Assembly (NCBI GenBank): GCA_031287575.1
Contig: JAITSV010000076.1
Span: forward strand, 62,001 to 126,000
Reading direction: 5' to 3'
DNA from: Desulfovibrio sp.
GTDB taxonomy: Bacteria; Desulfobacterota; Desulfovibrionia; Desulfovibrionales; Desulfovibrionaceae
Length of the DNA stretch: 64,000 nucleotides
Position numbers and translations under genes: made by a program. Below the pieces are notes generated by a model. It did no database searches. It worked only from the letters and a program-made list of their open reading frames with translations, and was not told the DNA's origin. This document shows positions 28,801 to 37,906 of this stretch, one piece after another. How positions within the stretch are numbered: the stretch's first letter is position 1; every line of letters starts with the position of its first letter.

Positions 28801-30417
28801 TCAAGCAGTAAAGCAGGCTAGCAAACTATCCTCGCCAGTATTTAAAGGCACCTTTGCGTATTCACAGACACGCTTCCTATCAACACGAAGTTGATATTTT
28901 TTTTCTAGAAAACTACAAACTGCATTAAAGCCTTGCCGAATGAATTTTCTGGGAACATGCACATAAACCCTGTTCTTTTTAGCACCATAAGTTGCCTCCC
29001 AGTTATTCATCAACCAATGGTTTTCCAAGCGATCTATCTTTCGCTCATGAGTAAGAACAACAGCCTTACCCATGCTCTGCAAAAGATTATGCTCCTTCGT
29101 TTCAGTAATAGTTACGTCATATATTGATAAATCTGCGCATTCCTCATACAGTGACTTCATCGTCGCAACGATACCGCGCCTCATATTATCAAGATCGAGC
29201 TTAACGTCCTTTCTAAATTCAGAAAGCGCAACCTGTACGTTTTCAGCCTCTATCAAGAAATCATGATGCAGAACAAAACAACGCATCAACAATTTCCTAC
29301 GGCGCAACCTATCTAACATATTATTCAAATTTACATTTGGAGAGTTACCGCCAAAGCCCAACAAATCCGAATCTGTATATTTTAGTAAATCGAAATAATT
29401 ACGCGCATTTATCGCAGAATGCTCCGCCCCGGCAGAAAGCATCGATACGATATCAAAAACGAGAGCATCCGCCGTTAATACTTTATGATGGTGATAAACA
29501 TATGGAGACAACATCATTTTACTAATAATCATCTGTTCGACGGCCTGAATTCCTTGTATATCCATTACAAGACGCCAACACACATCACCCGCAACCTCCT
29601 CTCTATATAGGGTAATTTTCTGAAAAAAACGATCTCTATCGTAAGTTATTGCAAGACCTGCTGTCTTTGCATCTCTATGTAAGTACTCCATTTTATCTAC
29701 ATCATAATGTCCATTGATAATCTCTGTTAGAAATCTTTTCCGTGATGATACCGCTTTCCCAACAATCATACATGCAATATCACGCGGATCAGGGACACAT
29801 GTCTTATCTGGAAAAAGAGGAACGATTTGAGAATCCCAAAAATTAGCAAAGTGCTCTGTATGCAAAACAATGTACGCAATTAACTCGTGTGCCTTCGGCT
29901 CTTGAGGGATAACATCGCTAAGCTCATCATCAAAAATAACTCCAAGAATCTTCCCAACGACACGCTCACTACAATGAGAAAAAAAACAATGCCCGATATC
30001 GTGGAGCAGCCCTGCTATTCTGACAGAATATACATCTTTTTGAGAAACAACGCTGTCGACATCTTCCCCTTTAGGGTCAACACTACCATCACGAAGCTTA
30101 TCACGAAGAGTAGTTACCAGCTGGCCAGCCAACAAAGCCACACCCAATGAATGCGAAAATCTGTTATGAACAGCTGATGGATATGTAAAGCTCGCGGTCC
30201 CCAATTGATGAATTTGACGCAACCGCTGCATCAATGGAGTATCTAGCAGTGCGATTTCCCAAGGATAATAACTAGAACTACCCCATAAATGATCATGGAT
30301 AATTTTATTTCGTAACCGCGCCTCTCCACCACCTTTTCCTGAATCCTCTTCCGATATCGGCAAAAGAGCAGGCAAGACATCATTTGATACGCACGTCAAT
30401 ACATCACAGTATTTCAT
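28801..30417 (-). CDS. SAMHD1-like HD-domain phosphohydrolase in an AT-rich island
   Basis: A 538-residue HD-superfamily protein of the dNTP triphosphohydrolase/SAMHD1-like type (COG1078-like). The metal-site motif reads H89 (NRFSHSLG), H139-D140 and H143 (LLHDIGHCFFSH), then a later Asp in HYDVDKMEYLHRD, which is the family's characteristic (D)VD(K)M(D)YL(x)RD signature. The opening ALLDTPLMQRLRQIHQLG is also typical. The remaining 280 residues have no assigned domain. Base composition is far more AT-rich than all neighbours, which marks transfer. It follows the small gene by 12 bases with GAGGG before the ATG. Members of this fold cut dNTPs and some act against phage; that role here is inferred. 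Confidence 0.88.
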   Translation of the reverse strand: MKYCDVLTCVSNDVLPALLPISEEDSGKGGGEARLRNKIIHDHLWGSSSYYPWEIALLDTPLMQRLRQIHQLGTASFTYPSAVHNRFSHSLGVALLAGQLVTTLRDKLRDGSVDPKGEDVDSVVSQKDVYSVRIAGLLHDIGHCFFSHCSERVVGKILGVIFDDELSDVIPQEPKAHELIAYIVLHTEHFANFWDSQIVPLFPDKTCVPDPRDIACMIVGKAVSSRKRFLTEIINGHYDVDKMEYLHRDAKTAGLAITYDRDRFFQKITLYREEVAGDVCWRLVMDIQGIQAVEQMIISKMMLSPYVYHHHKVLTADALVFDIVSMLSAGAEHSAINARNYFDLLKYTDSDLLGFGGNSPNVNLNNMLDRLRRRKLLMRCFVLHHDFLIEAENVQVALSEFRKDVKLDLDNMRRGIVATMKSLYEECADLSIYDVTITETKEHNLLQSMGKAVVLTHERKIDRLENHWLMNNWEATYGAKKNRVYVHVPRKFIRQGFNAVCSFLEKKYQLRVDRKRVCEYAKVPLNTGEDSLLACFTA

Positions 30418-30429
30418 TACGCCCTCAAA

Positions 30430-30816
30430 CTAATCGTTCAATATTCTTTCTGCAGCAGCATTCAATTCATCGCGCAAAGCCCTATCAATCTTCTTTTCTG
30501 CGTAACCCCTCACTCCTACCAACCTATACTTCGCCATTGTCGGGTTTGGACGTGTAAGAAATCCACAGACCTGCAGCTCATATAGGGCGTCTTCAATTTG
30601 CCTTGAATAGGGAAATGTCGGATCGTCATTAAATTTTATGCTCTTATAGACATCTGGATGCAATGCCTTCTCTTTGTAAACAGCAGAATGCATATCCTTG
30701 TCTGCAAGATCTACAATATCTTTATCAAGCCCAATACATTCTTGAAGCCCATTAAGGAGGCCTAATACTATTGTAAAAGCATCAGTTTTATCCGCTGAAT
30801 ACACGGAGTTCCCCAT
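30430..30816 (-). CDS. Small partner protein of the HD phosphohydrolase
   Basis: A 128-residue soluble protein of unknown family. The start is the ATG preceded by GGAGG at five bases; an in-frame TTG upstream would add 23 unlikely residues. The middle (FPYSRQIEDALYELQVCGFLTR, then KYRLVGVRGYAEK) reads like a winged-helix or a small alpha/beta regulator, with a charged helical C-terminus. It is AT-rich like the HD gene and precedes it in the same operon, so it may be a regulator, sensor or inhibitor of the HD enzyme. No homologue is recognised. Confidence 0.78.
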   Translation of the reverse strand: MGNSVYSADKTDAFTIVLGLLNGLQECIGLDKDIVDLADKDMHSAVYKEKALHPDVYKSIKFNDDPTFPYSRQIEDALYELQVCGFLTRPNPTMAKYRLVGVRGYAEKKIDRALRDELNAAAERILND

Positions 30817-31007
30817 CACTGCCTCCATTTCACTAAAAACAAAAACGACAAAGCGCCCGCGAACAACCGCCGACTCGCCTGTCAATCAAAATGAGCGGTA
30901 ATTTTTTTTACAAAACATACAAACTCAACGTCAATTCGTTATAAATATAAAATTTAAAATAAATGCCTTCGCCAAATAAAAAAGATTGATCTTCAGACTG
31001 TTAGCAC
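30817..31007. promoter_or_regulatory. AT-rich upstream region of the HD cassette
   Basis: The region is markedly AT-rich, with runs of A and T near 30900-30970. On the minus strand, TTGACG is followed about 18 bases later by TAAAAA, a possible promoter for the two-gene cassette. The return to high GC near 31010 marks the right edge of the island. Confidence 0.4.
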
Positions 31008-32390
31008 TCAACTCCGTACCCGCAATACGGCCCGCACCCCATGATCTTGCGATGCGCGTCCAAGCTCCAGTTCGCCGCCCATCTCGCGGGCCAGCTTGCG
31101 CGTGGCCATGAGGCCCACGCCGCTGCCGCCTGGCTTGGCGGAAACGAAGGCGGCAAAGCCGTCCGGGGCTGCATCGTCCCCCTGCCTCTGCCCGCCCGGC
31201 CTGCCCTGACCGGCTTGAACGGCCTGACTGGCCTGATCGGCCTGTTCCGGAAAACCGGGGCCGTTGTCCTCCACCACGTATTCGATGCCGGTTACGCTGG
31301 TCTCCCCTGCTTCCCCGGCGGATGCCGCATCCGCGCCAGCATCCTCGGGCAATGCCACCCGGCGGCTGCGCAGGATCACCCGGTGGGGGGCATCCGGGAC
31401 AGTCCCACCCGCCCCCTCTCCATTGGCATCCATCCGGTCCGCGCCACTGACTGAGGCATCGACCAGACCACCCGCCCCCTCCAGCCCCTCGAACGCCTCG
31501 ATGGCGTTCACCGCCAGGTCCATCAGGCAACGGTGCACCGCGTCCGGGTCCAGCAGGACCGGTTCCGGCCCGGCCCCGGCCTGCACCTCCAGCGCCACCC
31601 CTGCCGCCGCAGCGCGCGGGGCCAGCAGGCGGGCCACGTCGCGCAGGGGGCCGTCCGGGTCGCATGGGCGCGGGGCAAGCGCCGCTGCCCGGCCCATGTC
31701 CAGCAGGCGCATGGCCAGGTCGCGCACCCGCGCCACGTCGTCGCGCACCATGCGCCAGCCCTGTTCCAGATAGTCGCGCCGGTCCAGTTCCAGCCCTTTT
31801 TCCAGCACGAACATGGCCCCTTCCAGCCCGCCCGCCACGTTCTTGATGGCGTGGGCCAGCCCCGCCGCCGTCTCGCCCACGGCGGCCAGCCGTTCGGCGT
31901 GCAGCAGTTGGCGAGTGCGCTGGGCCACCAGTTGCTCCAGTTCCTCGGTATGACGGCGCAGGGCCTCGCGCAGGGCCATGCGCTGGCGGGCGCGGTCCAG
32001 CGCCACTTCCAGCGCCTCCGGGGACACCGGCTTGGTCAGGAAGTCGCCCGCCCCATGGCGTAGGCTGGACACGGCTAGTTCCATGTCGCCGTGGCCGGTC
32101 AGCACCAGCACCTCCACGCCGGGAAATTCCGCCTTCACCGCGCGCAGCAGGTCGATGCCGTCCATGCCGGGCATGCGCACGTCGGTCAGCACCACGGCGG
32201 GCGGGTCCGCGCGGACCATGGTCAGCGCCTCCGCCCCGGACGCCGCCGTGCGCACCGCACAGCCCATGTCGGCCAGCAGCAGCGCCAGCACGGTGCGGAT
32301 GCCTTCCTCGTCGTCGACCAACAAGAGGGGCAGGAGGGGCGGAGAGGACAGCGGGGACTGGGGGGGCTGCGGAGACTGGGGCACGCTCAT
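31008..32390 (-). CDS. REC-type sensor histidine kinase
   Basis: A 460-residue soluble kinase with an N-terminal receiver (about 20-135, LTDVRMPG), a coiled-coil with the phosphoacceptor GLAHAIKNVAGGLE, and a HATPase_c domain (DLAVNAIEAFEG, EDNGPGFPE, GSGVGLMATRKLARE). The ATPase domain is interrupted by Gly/Ala/Gln-rich inserts. The ATG overlaps the stop of the upstream heme-type kinase (ATGA), so the two act together, probably with this one receiving phosphate at its receiver. Its last gene position places it directly next to the AT-rich HD island. Confidence 0.9.
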   Translation of the reverse strand: MSVPQSPQPPQSPLSSPPLLPLLLVDDEEGIRTVLALLLADMGCAVRTAASGAEALTMVRADPPAVVLTDVRMPGMDGIDLLRAVKAEFPGVEVLVLTGHGDMELAVSSLRHGAGDFLTKPVSPEALEVALDRARQRMALREALRRHTEELEQLVAQRTRQLLHAERLAAVGETAAGLAHAIKNVAGGLEGAMFVLEKGLELDRRDYLEQGWRMVRDDVARVRDLAMRLLDMGRAAALAPRPCDPDGPLRDVARLLAPRAAAAGVALEVQAGAGPEPVLLDPDAVHRCLMDLAVNAIEAFEGLEGAGGLVDASVSGADRMDANGEGAGGTVPDAPHRVILRSRRVALPEDAGADAASAGEAGETSVTGIEYVVEDNGPGFPEQADQASQAVQAGQGRPGGQRQGDDAAPDGFAAFVSAKPGGSGVGLMATRKLAREMGGELELGRASQDHGVRAVLRVRS

Positions 32391-34885
32391 GCCGCGCCCC
32401 CTTCACCGGATACCGGCCCGTCGGCAGGCCCCGTTCCCCCCGTTCCCCCCGTTCCCATAGTCCCCCCCGCCCCCACCGCCCCGGAAGTCACCGGAAAATG
32501 GAGGGTGAAGCACGCCCCGCCCTCCGCCACGTTGGACGCCTGGATGGACCCGCCGAATTCCTTGACCAGCCCGTAGCTGATGGACAGCCCCAGCCCCGTG
32601 CCCTTGCCCACCTTCTTGGTGGTGAAGAACGGCTCGAAGATGCGCGGCAGCAGCGCCGGGGGGATGCCGCCGCCGGTGTCGCACACCCGCGCCGTCACCC
32701 GCCTGTCGTCGGCCACCGTTTCCACGGTGATGCGGCGCGGCGCGCCCGGTTCCTTCTCGCTGCGTTCCTCTATGGCGTCGCGGGCGTTGAGCAGCAGGTT
32801 GATGAACACCTGCTCCAGCCGGTTGGGCACGGCCATGACCGGGGGCAGCGGCTCGGCCAGCCGCCAGTCGATGTCGATGCCGCGCAGCGACAGCTGGCGG
32901 CTGAAGAATTCCGTGGCGTTTTGCAGCACCGCGTTCACGTCCACCCGTTCCAGCGCCAGGTCCGCCCGGCGGCCGAAGTCGCGCATGTGCCCGATGATGC
33001 GGCTGGCCCGGTCCACGTGGCCGTCGATCTCGCGAGCCATGGTGGCCAGGATTTCCGGGTCGATGGGTTCGCCGCGTGTCACCTTGCGCAGCAGGAAGCC
33101 CCCGGCGGTCTTGATGACCGTCAACGGCTGGTTCAGTTCGTGGGCGACGCCCGTGGCCATTTCGCCCAGGGTGGCCATCTTGCCCGCCTGGATGACCTTC
33201 TGCTCGGCTTCCAGCCGTTCGGTGATGTCGGTGGTGGTCACCAGCAGCACCTGCCGGGCCAGGTATTCCGCCGGGGACAGCATGATGTCCACGTGAAAGG
33301 GCCTGCCGTCGCGGGCCACGTTGCGGGCGCGGTTCAGCACGGTGAAGGCCCGCAACTGCGAGGCGTAGCGCTCGCGCTCGTCCGGGGGGAACAGGTCAAG
33401 GAACGAGCGGCCCTTCATTTCCTCGCGCGGCCAGCCGTACACCTTTTCCGCCGTGGAATTGCAGTCCACAACCTCCAGGGTCTGCTGGTCCAGCACGAAC
33501 ACGGCGCTGGGAATGTGGTTGAAGATGGCGTGATACTTCAGCTCCGAGCGGCGCAGCTTTTCTTCCAGTTCCTTGCGGTCGGTGATGTCCAGGGTCATTT
33601 CCATGGCCGCCGCCACCCGCCCTTCCGCATCGAACACGGGCGAGGTGTGCACAATCCAGTGCGCCCGGCTGCCGTCGGTGTGAAAGCCGCTTTCCTCGCT
33701 GCAATGGGCAAGGCCGGTCTGCATGGTCATTTCCACCGCGCAGTTCGGGCACTTGCCGGTGCGGCCCTTGTAGGCCTGGAAGCAGAAGTCGCCGGGCTTG
33801 GGCGTGAAGTTGTCGCGGAACATGCGGTTGTAGCGCAACAGACGCAGATTCTTGTCCTGCACGGTGATGGCGCAGGGCACCTGGTCGAACAGCCGCTGGT
33901 ATTCGTCGCGCTGGCGGTTCAGTTCCGCCCGCTTCTGGGCGATGTCGCGGTCCATGCGGGTGATGGCCCCGGCCAGTTCGCCGATCTCGTCCTGCTGGCG
34001 CACGTCGGAAAGGTCCACCTTCTCGCCGCGCGCCACGGCGCGGGTGCCCTCGATGAGCCGGGCCACGGGCCGCGTCAGAAAGCGCCGCAGGAACAGGTGC
34101 ACCGCCGTGGCCCCCAGCAGGAACACCGCCGCCGCCAGGGTGACCACCCGGGTCTGGAAGGCCAGCACCTCGGTTTCCGCGTCCTGCAACGAAAGCACCA
34201 CCTCCAGCGCGCCCAGCACCAGTTTGTCCGCCGGGTGGAAGTGGCAGGGTTCGCCCGAACAGCCGGGCTCGTTCATGATGGGGGTAAGGCTGCCCAGCAG
34301 GCGGCGGCCATCCGGGTCGGTGAACACGCGGGTGCGTTCGCGCAGGGCCAGCCACTTGCGCGGCTCCGCCGTACGGTGGCAGGCGGCGCAGGCCTCGTCG
34401 CGGATGTTGGTGCGGCGCTCCACCTCGTCCGGATCGCCCGAAAACTTGATGACGCCTTCCTTGTTGTAGATGCGGATGGAGACGATGTCCTTCTGGCGGG
34501 CCACGTCGCTGATGATCTGGTTGATCTCGTCGCGGGCGTTCAGCATCATGGCATAGCGCGCGCCCAGGCGGATGGTGGTGCCCAGGCGGTCACCCCCGGC
34601 GGCCAGTTCGTCGTGCAGATGTTCGCGCTGGTAGCGGATGCTGCCCAGCGACAGCACCAGCACCCCCAGGAACAGCGCCGCGCCGCTGCCCGCCACCACC
34701 TTGGCGGCCAGGCTGCCGCCCGGCAGTCCGCGCAGGCGTCGCCCCCACCCGGGCTTGCCGGGTCTGCCTGCATGGGCGGCATGGCCGGCATGGCCGGTGC
34801 CGGACCCGGCGCCCGTGCCGGTACCCGCATCCGAGCTGGCACCCGCGAAAGTCGTGCCGCCCGTCCCGGCGGTCATTGCGGCCAT
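32387..34885 (-). CDS. Membrane sensor histidine kinase with periplasmic heme c motif
   Basis: An 832-residue kinase. A Gly/Thr-rich leader precedes a first membrane helix (about 60-82). The periplasmic domain contains CAACH (166-170) and CSGEPCH (209-215), one standard and one C-x4-CH heme-type site. A second helix (247-267), HAMP, two PAS domains, the phosphoacceptor GVAHELNQPLTVIK and a HATPase_c domain (NLLLNARDAIEE, DTGGGIPP, GTGLGLSISYGLV) follow. The first PAS has CFQAYKGRTGKCPNCAVE. A redox or small-gas signal read through covalent heme is likely. The start was chosen by GGGAGG six bases upstream. An Rrf2 gene lies just upstream. Confidence 0.9.
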   Translation of the reverse strand: MAAMTAGTGGTTFAGASSDAGTGTGAGSGTGHAGHAAHAGRPGKPGWGRRLRGLPGGSLAAKVVAGSGAALFLGVLVLSLGSIRYQREHLHDELAAGGDRLGTTIRLGARYAMMLNARDEINQIISDVARQKDIVSIRIYNKEGVIKFSGDPDEVERRTNIRDEACAACHRTAEPRKWLALRERTRVFTDPDGRRLLGSLTPIMNEPGCSGEPCHFHPADKLVLGALEVVLSLQDAETEVLAFQTRVVTLAAAVFLLGATAVHLFLRRFLTRPVARLIEGTRAVARGEKVDLSDVRQQDEIGELAGAITRMDRDIAQKRAELNRQRDEYQRLFDQVPCAITVQDKNLRLLRYNRMFRDNFTPKPGDFCFQAYKGRTGKCPNCAVEMTMQTGLAHCSEESGFHTDGSRAHWIVHTSPVFDAEGRVAAAMEMTLDITDRKELEEKLRRSELKYHAIFNHIPSAVFVLDQQTLEVVDCNSTAEKVYGWPREEMKGRSFLDLFPPDERERYASQLRAFTVLNRARNVARDGRPFHVDIMLSPAEYLARQVLLVTTTDITERLEAEQKVIQAGKMATLGEMATGVAHELNQPLTVIKTAGGFLLRKVTRGEPIDPEILATMAREIDGHVDRASRIIGHMRDFGRRADLALERVDVNAVLQNATEFFSRQLSLRGIDIDWRLAEPLPPVMAVPNRLEQVFINLLLNARDAIEERSEKEPGAPRRITVETVADDRRVTARVCDTGGGIPPALLPRIFEPFFTTKKVGKGTGLGLSISYGLVKEFGGSIQASNVAEGGACFTLHFPVTSGAVGAGGTMGTGGTGGTGPADGPVSGEGGAA

Positions 34886-34938
34886 GGCAACCTCCCGTGC
34901 TGCCGCCCCGCGTGCCCCACGCACCGGGCCGCCCACGG

Positions 34939-35700
34939 TCAGGACACGCGGACTGGCCGGGTTCGCGGAGAACCGGACCGTTCCGCATCCTCCAGCCCGT
35001 CCGGGTCGCCCCGTCCAACTGGTCCAACTGGTCCGGCTGGTCCGGCTGGTCCACCTAGCCCGGCTGGCCCGGCTGGCCCGTCCAGACCCACCGGGCCTTC
35101 CGGTTCGCACGGCTCCGATACGCGGCGCGGCGCGACAGTAGCGGGGCACCCCGTCGTCCCCGGCCCGCCGAGCGCCCCCGGCCCTGCCACGCCGGCCGGT
35201 TCCGCAAGCCCGTCCAGCGCGCGAAGTTCCCGCTCCGCCTCCTGGCGGTGTTCGTCCACCGTGCCGGGGCACCAGTCGCCGAACTTCACCCCCTGGTCCA
35301 CGTAGCGCAACAGTTCGCCAAAGGTGATGGCGTCCAGACGGGCGAACATGGCCCGGCTGCACTCCTTCCAGACCATGCGCGTGAGGCAGCCGGGGGCATG
35401 GGTGCAGTTTTCCTCGTCGCGGCCGCAGCCCACCATTTCCGCCCCGCCTTCCAGCACGCGCACCACGTCGCCCACGGAAATGTCGTCGGGCGAACGTCCC
35501 AGGCGGTGCCCGCCGTTGGGTCCGCGCTGGCTGACCAGCAGACCCGCCTCTTTCAACGAACGGCTGATCTTTTCCAGATACTTCTGCGATACATCCAGCC
35601 GGCGCGCCACGTCGCGCATCAGCACCGGCCCCAGACGGCTGTGCTGGGCAATGTCCAGCATCATCCGCGTGCCGTAGCGGCTGTTGGTCAGCAATCGCAT
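34939..35700 (-). CDS. Rrf2-family regulator with collagen-like tail
   Basis: A 253-residue protein. The first 150 residues are a normal Rrf2 regulator: winged helix (TRMMLDIAQHS, VARRLDVSQKYLEKISRSLKEAGLL, RGPNGGHRLGR) and three Cys in CGRDEENCTHAPGC at the usual place for an Fe-S cluster. The last 90 or so residues are a Gly-Pro-rich collagen-like stretch (GPAGPAGLGGPAGPAGP), absent from ordinary family members. The ATG has a GAGGGGG site. It is upstream of, and close to, the heme-type kinase, so it may control or sit in the same operon. The protein would sense Fe-S, redox or nitric oxide state. Confidence 0.9.
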   Translation of the reverse strand: MRLLTNSRYGTRMMLDIAQHSRLGPVLMRDVARRLDVSQKYLEKISRSLKEAGLLVSQRGPNGGHRLGRSPDDISVGDVVRVLEGGAEMVGCGRDEENCTHAPGCLTRMVWKECSRAMFARLDAITFGELLRYVDQGVKFGDWCPGTVDEHRQEAERELRALDGLAEPAGVAGPGALGGPGTTGCPATVAPRRVSEPCEPEGPVGLDGPAGPAGLGGPAGPAGPVGPVGRGDPDGLEDAERSGSPRTRPVRVS

Positions 35701-35848
35701 GCCCTGCCCCCTCGGTTGACGATCATCTCGCGGCCCTTCACGAAACCCCACACGCCCGTGCCATGCCGCGTTCGCGCACGCCGCGTCCACCCCGTCCGCA
35801 TGCATGCGGGCAACGATGAACACTCCATGCGCTCCGCAGAGCCATAGC

Positions 35849-35863
35849 ATACCGCAATGGTAT
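35849..35863. promoter_or_regulatory. Palindrome ATACC-GCAAT-GGTAT, candidate Rrf2 operator
   Basis: A perfect 5+5 inverted repeat lies in the AT-rich part of the 410-base gap between the two Rrf2 genes, about 150 bases before the first one. The rest of that gap (35701-36114) shows no gene. Assignment to either Rrf2 protein is inference. Confidence 0.4.
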
Positions 35864-36114
35864 ATTCAACAACATCGCACAGCTAACGCATTCACTCCAC
35901 ATCATTGCAATCCAGATTGAACGGATTGCCACGTTGAAAATCCACATTGCATGCGACGGAGCAGACACAGCAACGCACGCTGCATCACTGGCGCCTTGTT
36001 GCATGAAACTGAAACGGCGTCCTGCCTGCACGGGCGGGACGCCATTGTCGTCAAAAGAAATCGGAGGATGCGGATGTGGCGAAAAGAGAGGGGGGCGGCT
36101 GTCGAAGAACGGGG

Positions 36115-36573
36115 TCAGGTACCCGGCCTGTCCGCGAGGGCGGTGCCGTCATGCGAGGGGTCGTGCTCCGTCAGGTCGGGCAGTCCCTTGGCCAGGTCGT
36201 CCAGGGTGATCGAATCCAGCGCCGATTCCACGGCATCGGCGGCACGGGTCCAGCCGAGACAGGTCAGCCTGTCACCAGAAGTGGCGGGCAGGTCGCAATG
36301 CTCCGCGATGCGGATGCCGCCCTCCATGAGCCGCACCACCGTGCCCAGGGATATCCTGGTCGGCGGCAGGGCAAGCCGGTGGCCGCCCATGGCCCCCCGC
36401 GCGCTGGCCGTAAGCCCGGCGCGGCGCAGATCCTTGAGTATCTGCTCCAGAAACTGGACGCTGATGTCCGTGTGGCGTGACAGCGCCGTGGTGGTCAGCG
36501 GCCCCCCGGTGCCATGCACCGCAAGAGCGACCAGCACCCGTGCCGCGTAACGCGTTCTGGCGGTAAGCTTCAT
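36115..36573 (-). CDS. Second Rrf2-family regulator
   Basis: A 152-residue Rrf2 regulator: winged helix (TRYAARVLVALAVHG, DISVQFLEQILKDLRRAGL, RGAMGGHRLALPP) followed by HCDLPATSGDRLTCLGW. That segment has only two Cys in the region where Fe-S members have three, so cluster binding is uncertain. The ATG gives MKLTARTRYAARV, the family's normal beginning. It stands alone with its own upstream AT-rich promoter region and is only distantly similar to the other Rrf2 protein. Confidence 0.9.
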   Translation of the reverse strand: MKLTARTRYAARVLVALAVHGTGGPLTTTALSRHTDISVQFLEQILKDLRRAGLTASARGAMGGHRLALPPTRISLGTVVRLMEGGIRIAEHCDLPATSGDRLTCLGWTRAADAVESALDSITLDDLAKGLPDLTEHDPSHDGTALADRPGT

Positions 36574-36842
36574 GCCGTTCAGGGTCTCCCGTTGCGGCGG
36601 CGCGCGATGTTGCGCCCCGTCCGCTGCGGTACACCTACACCATGCCTGCACGGCATTCAACACCATTAGTCAGAATCGGCACACCCCGGCATTGCGGCGT
36701 GCACACCGGAGAACTGTTGTACCGGACTATTCTCATCTCGGATGTTTTCAATCTGGAACAATGTGCCGCGAAAGAAACCACATGAAACAGTTCTCCGCGT
36801 GCAGCCTGACGCCGCCCTGCCCGATCCGCACGGGAAGGCCTT

Positions 36843-37652
36843 TCATCCGGCGTGCTCGCCGGTGCGCAGGGTGGAACTTACCTCATCCCGCGCGGCCCAC
36901 AGGTCCGCCGCAATCTCCAGAAAGGCGTCCAGGGGCCTGGGATCGAAGTGGGTGCCCCGCCCTTCGCGCATGATGCCGATGGCCTTGTCGAATGCGAAGG
37001 CGGGCTTGTAGGGCCGCTTGCTGGTCAGCGCGTCGAACACGTCGGCCACGGCCACGATGCGCCCCTCGAGCGGAATGCCTTCACCCGAAAGGCCGCGCGG
37101 ATAGCCGCTGCCGTCCCAACGTTCGTGATGGGTGCCCGCGATGGCGGCGGCGACGCGCACCACCCGCGACGACGAGGCCGACAGGATCTTCTCGCCGATG
37201 ACGGCGTGCTGCTGCATCACCGTGAATTCCTCGGGCGTGAGCCGGCCCGGCTTCAGCAGGATGGCGTCGGGCGTGCCGATCTTGCCCACGTCGTGCATGG
37301 GCGCGGCCACGCGCAGGTCGCGCAGCCCGTCGGCGTGCACGCCCAGCGCGGCGGCGATGCCTTCGCTGTAGAAGGCCATGCGCAGAATGTGGTCGCCGGT
37401 GTCGTCGTCCTTGTAGGCGGCGGCCAGGGTGAGCCGGTTCAGGGTATCGAGGTACGAGCGTTCCAGTTCCGCGCGCGAGGCGCGCAGGTCGAGCACGGTA
37501 CGTCCCAGGTCGTCGGCGAAGGCGCGCAACTGCCCGTGGGCCAGGCGCAGTTGCTCGCGCGTTTCCTCCATGGCCGAGCAGGCCTCTTCCGCCGCCCCCT
37601 CAAGGGGCTTCCGTTCGGGATACCGTGGATCGTGCGAGGTGTCCTGCGTCAT
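36843..37652 (-). CDS. HD-GYP domain protein (probable c-di-GMP phosphodiesterase)
   Basis: A 269-residue soluble protein. A coiled-coil (about 25-75) precedes an HD-GYP domain with GDHILRMA, HD at 120-121 (APMHDVGKIGTPD), and HHERWDGSGYPRGLSGEGIPL, which is the complete HHExxDGxGYP signature. DVFDALTSKRPYKPAF completes the active site. It should break down cyclic di-GMP. No receiver or sensor domain is fused, so it must be driven by partner proteins. GGGAGG precedes the ATG. Confidence 0.92.
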   Translation of the reverse strand: MTQDTSHDPRYPERKPLEGAAEEACSAMEETREQLRLAHGQLRAFADDLGRTVLDLRASRAELERSYLDTLNRLTLAAAYKDDDTGDHILRMAFYSEGIAAALGVHADGLRDLRVAAPMHDVGKIGTPDAILLKPGRLTPEEFTVMQQHAVIGEKILSASSSRVVRVAAAIAGTHHERWDGSGYPRGLSGEGIPLEGRIVAVADVFDALTSKRPYKPAFAFDKAIGIMREGRGTHFDPRPLDAFLEIAADLWAARDEVSSTLRTGEHAG

Positions 37653-37754
37653 GCGGTCCTCCCGCGCTGTGCGCCCGGTGTGCGTGGCCGGGCGATGGTG
37701 AATGCCGCTTGCCCTTCCCATGGCGCCGTACCGTACGGCGGCGTTCTTCTCGTA

Positions 37755-37906
37755 CTTCCCCTGCGGCCGCGCCGGGTTCGAGCCTGTACTCGCGCGGCAC
37801 CCGGCGTGACGAACCATGACGGCCGCGCCGGTCCACGTGCGCCATTCTCCACCTTCCCCTGCGGCCGCGCCGGGTCCGAGCCTGTACTCGCGCGGGACCC
37901 GGCGCG
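37755..37906. repeat. Direct repeat of a 54-base hairpin unit (period 98)
   Basis: Two copies (37755-37808 and 37853-37906) begin CTTCCCCTGCGGCCGCGCCG and differ at about four positions. Each can fold with GCCGGGT pairing ACCCGGC around CGAG-CCTGTA-CTCG. In the second copy the arms extend to GCCGGGTCC/GGACCCGGC. They fill a 388-base gap between a kinase gene and the HD-GYP gene. Confidence 0.65.

Noticed and set aside
37774..37790. tRNA fragment (GGGTTCGAGCC, T-arm-like)
   Set aside because: No acceptor or anticodon arms pair around it; it is part of the duplicated hairpin.
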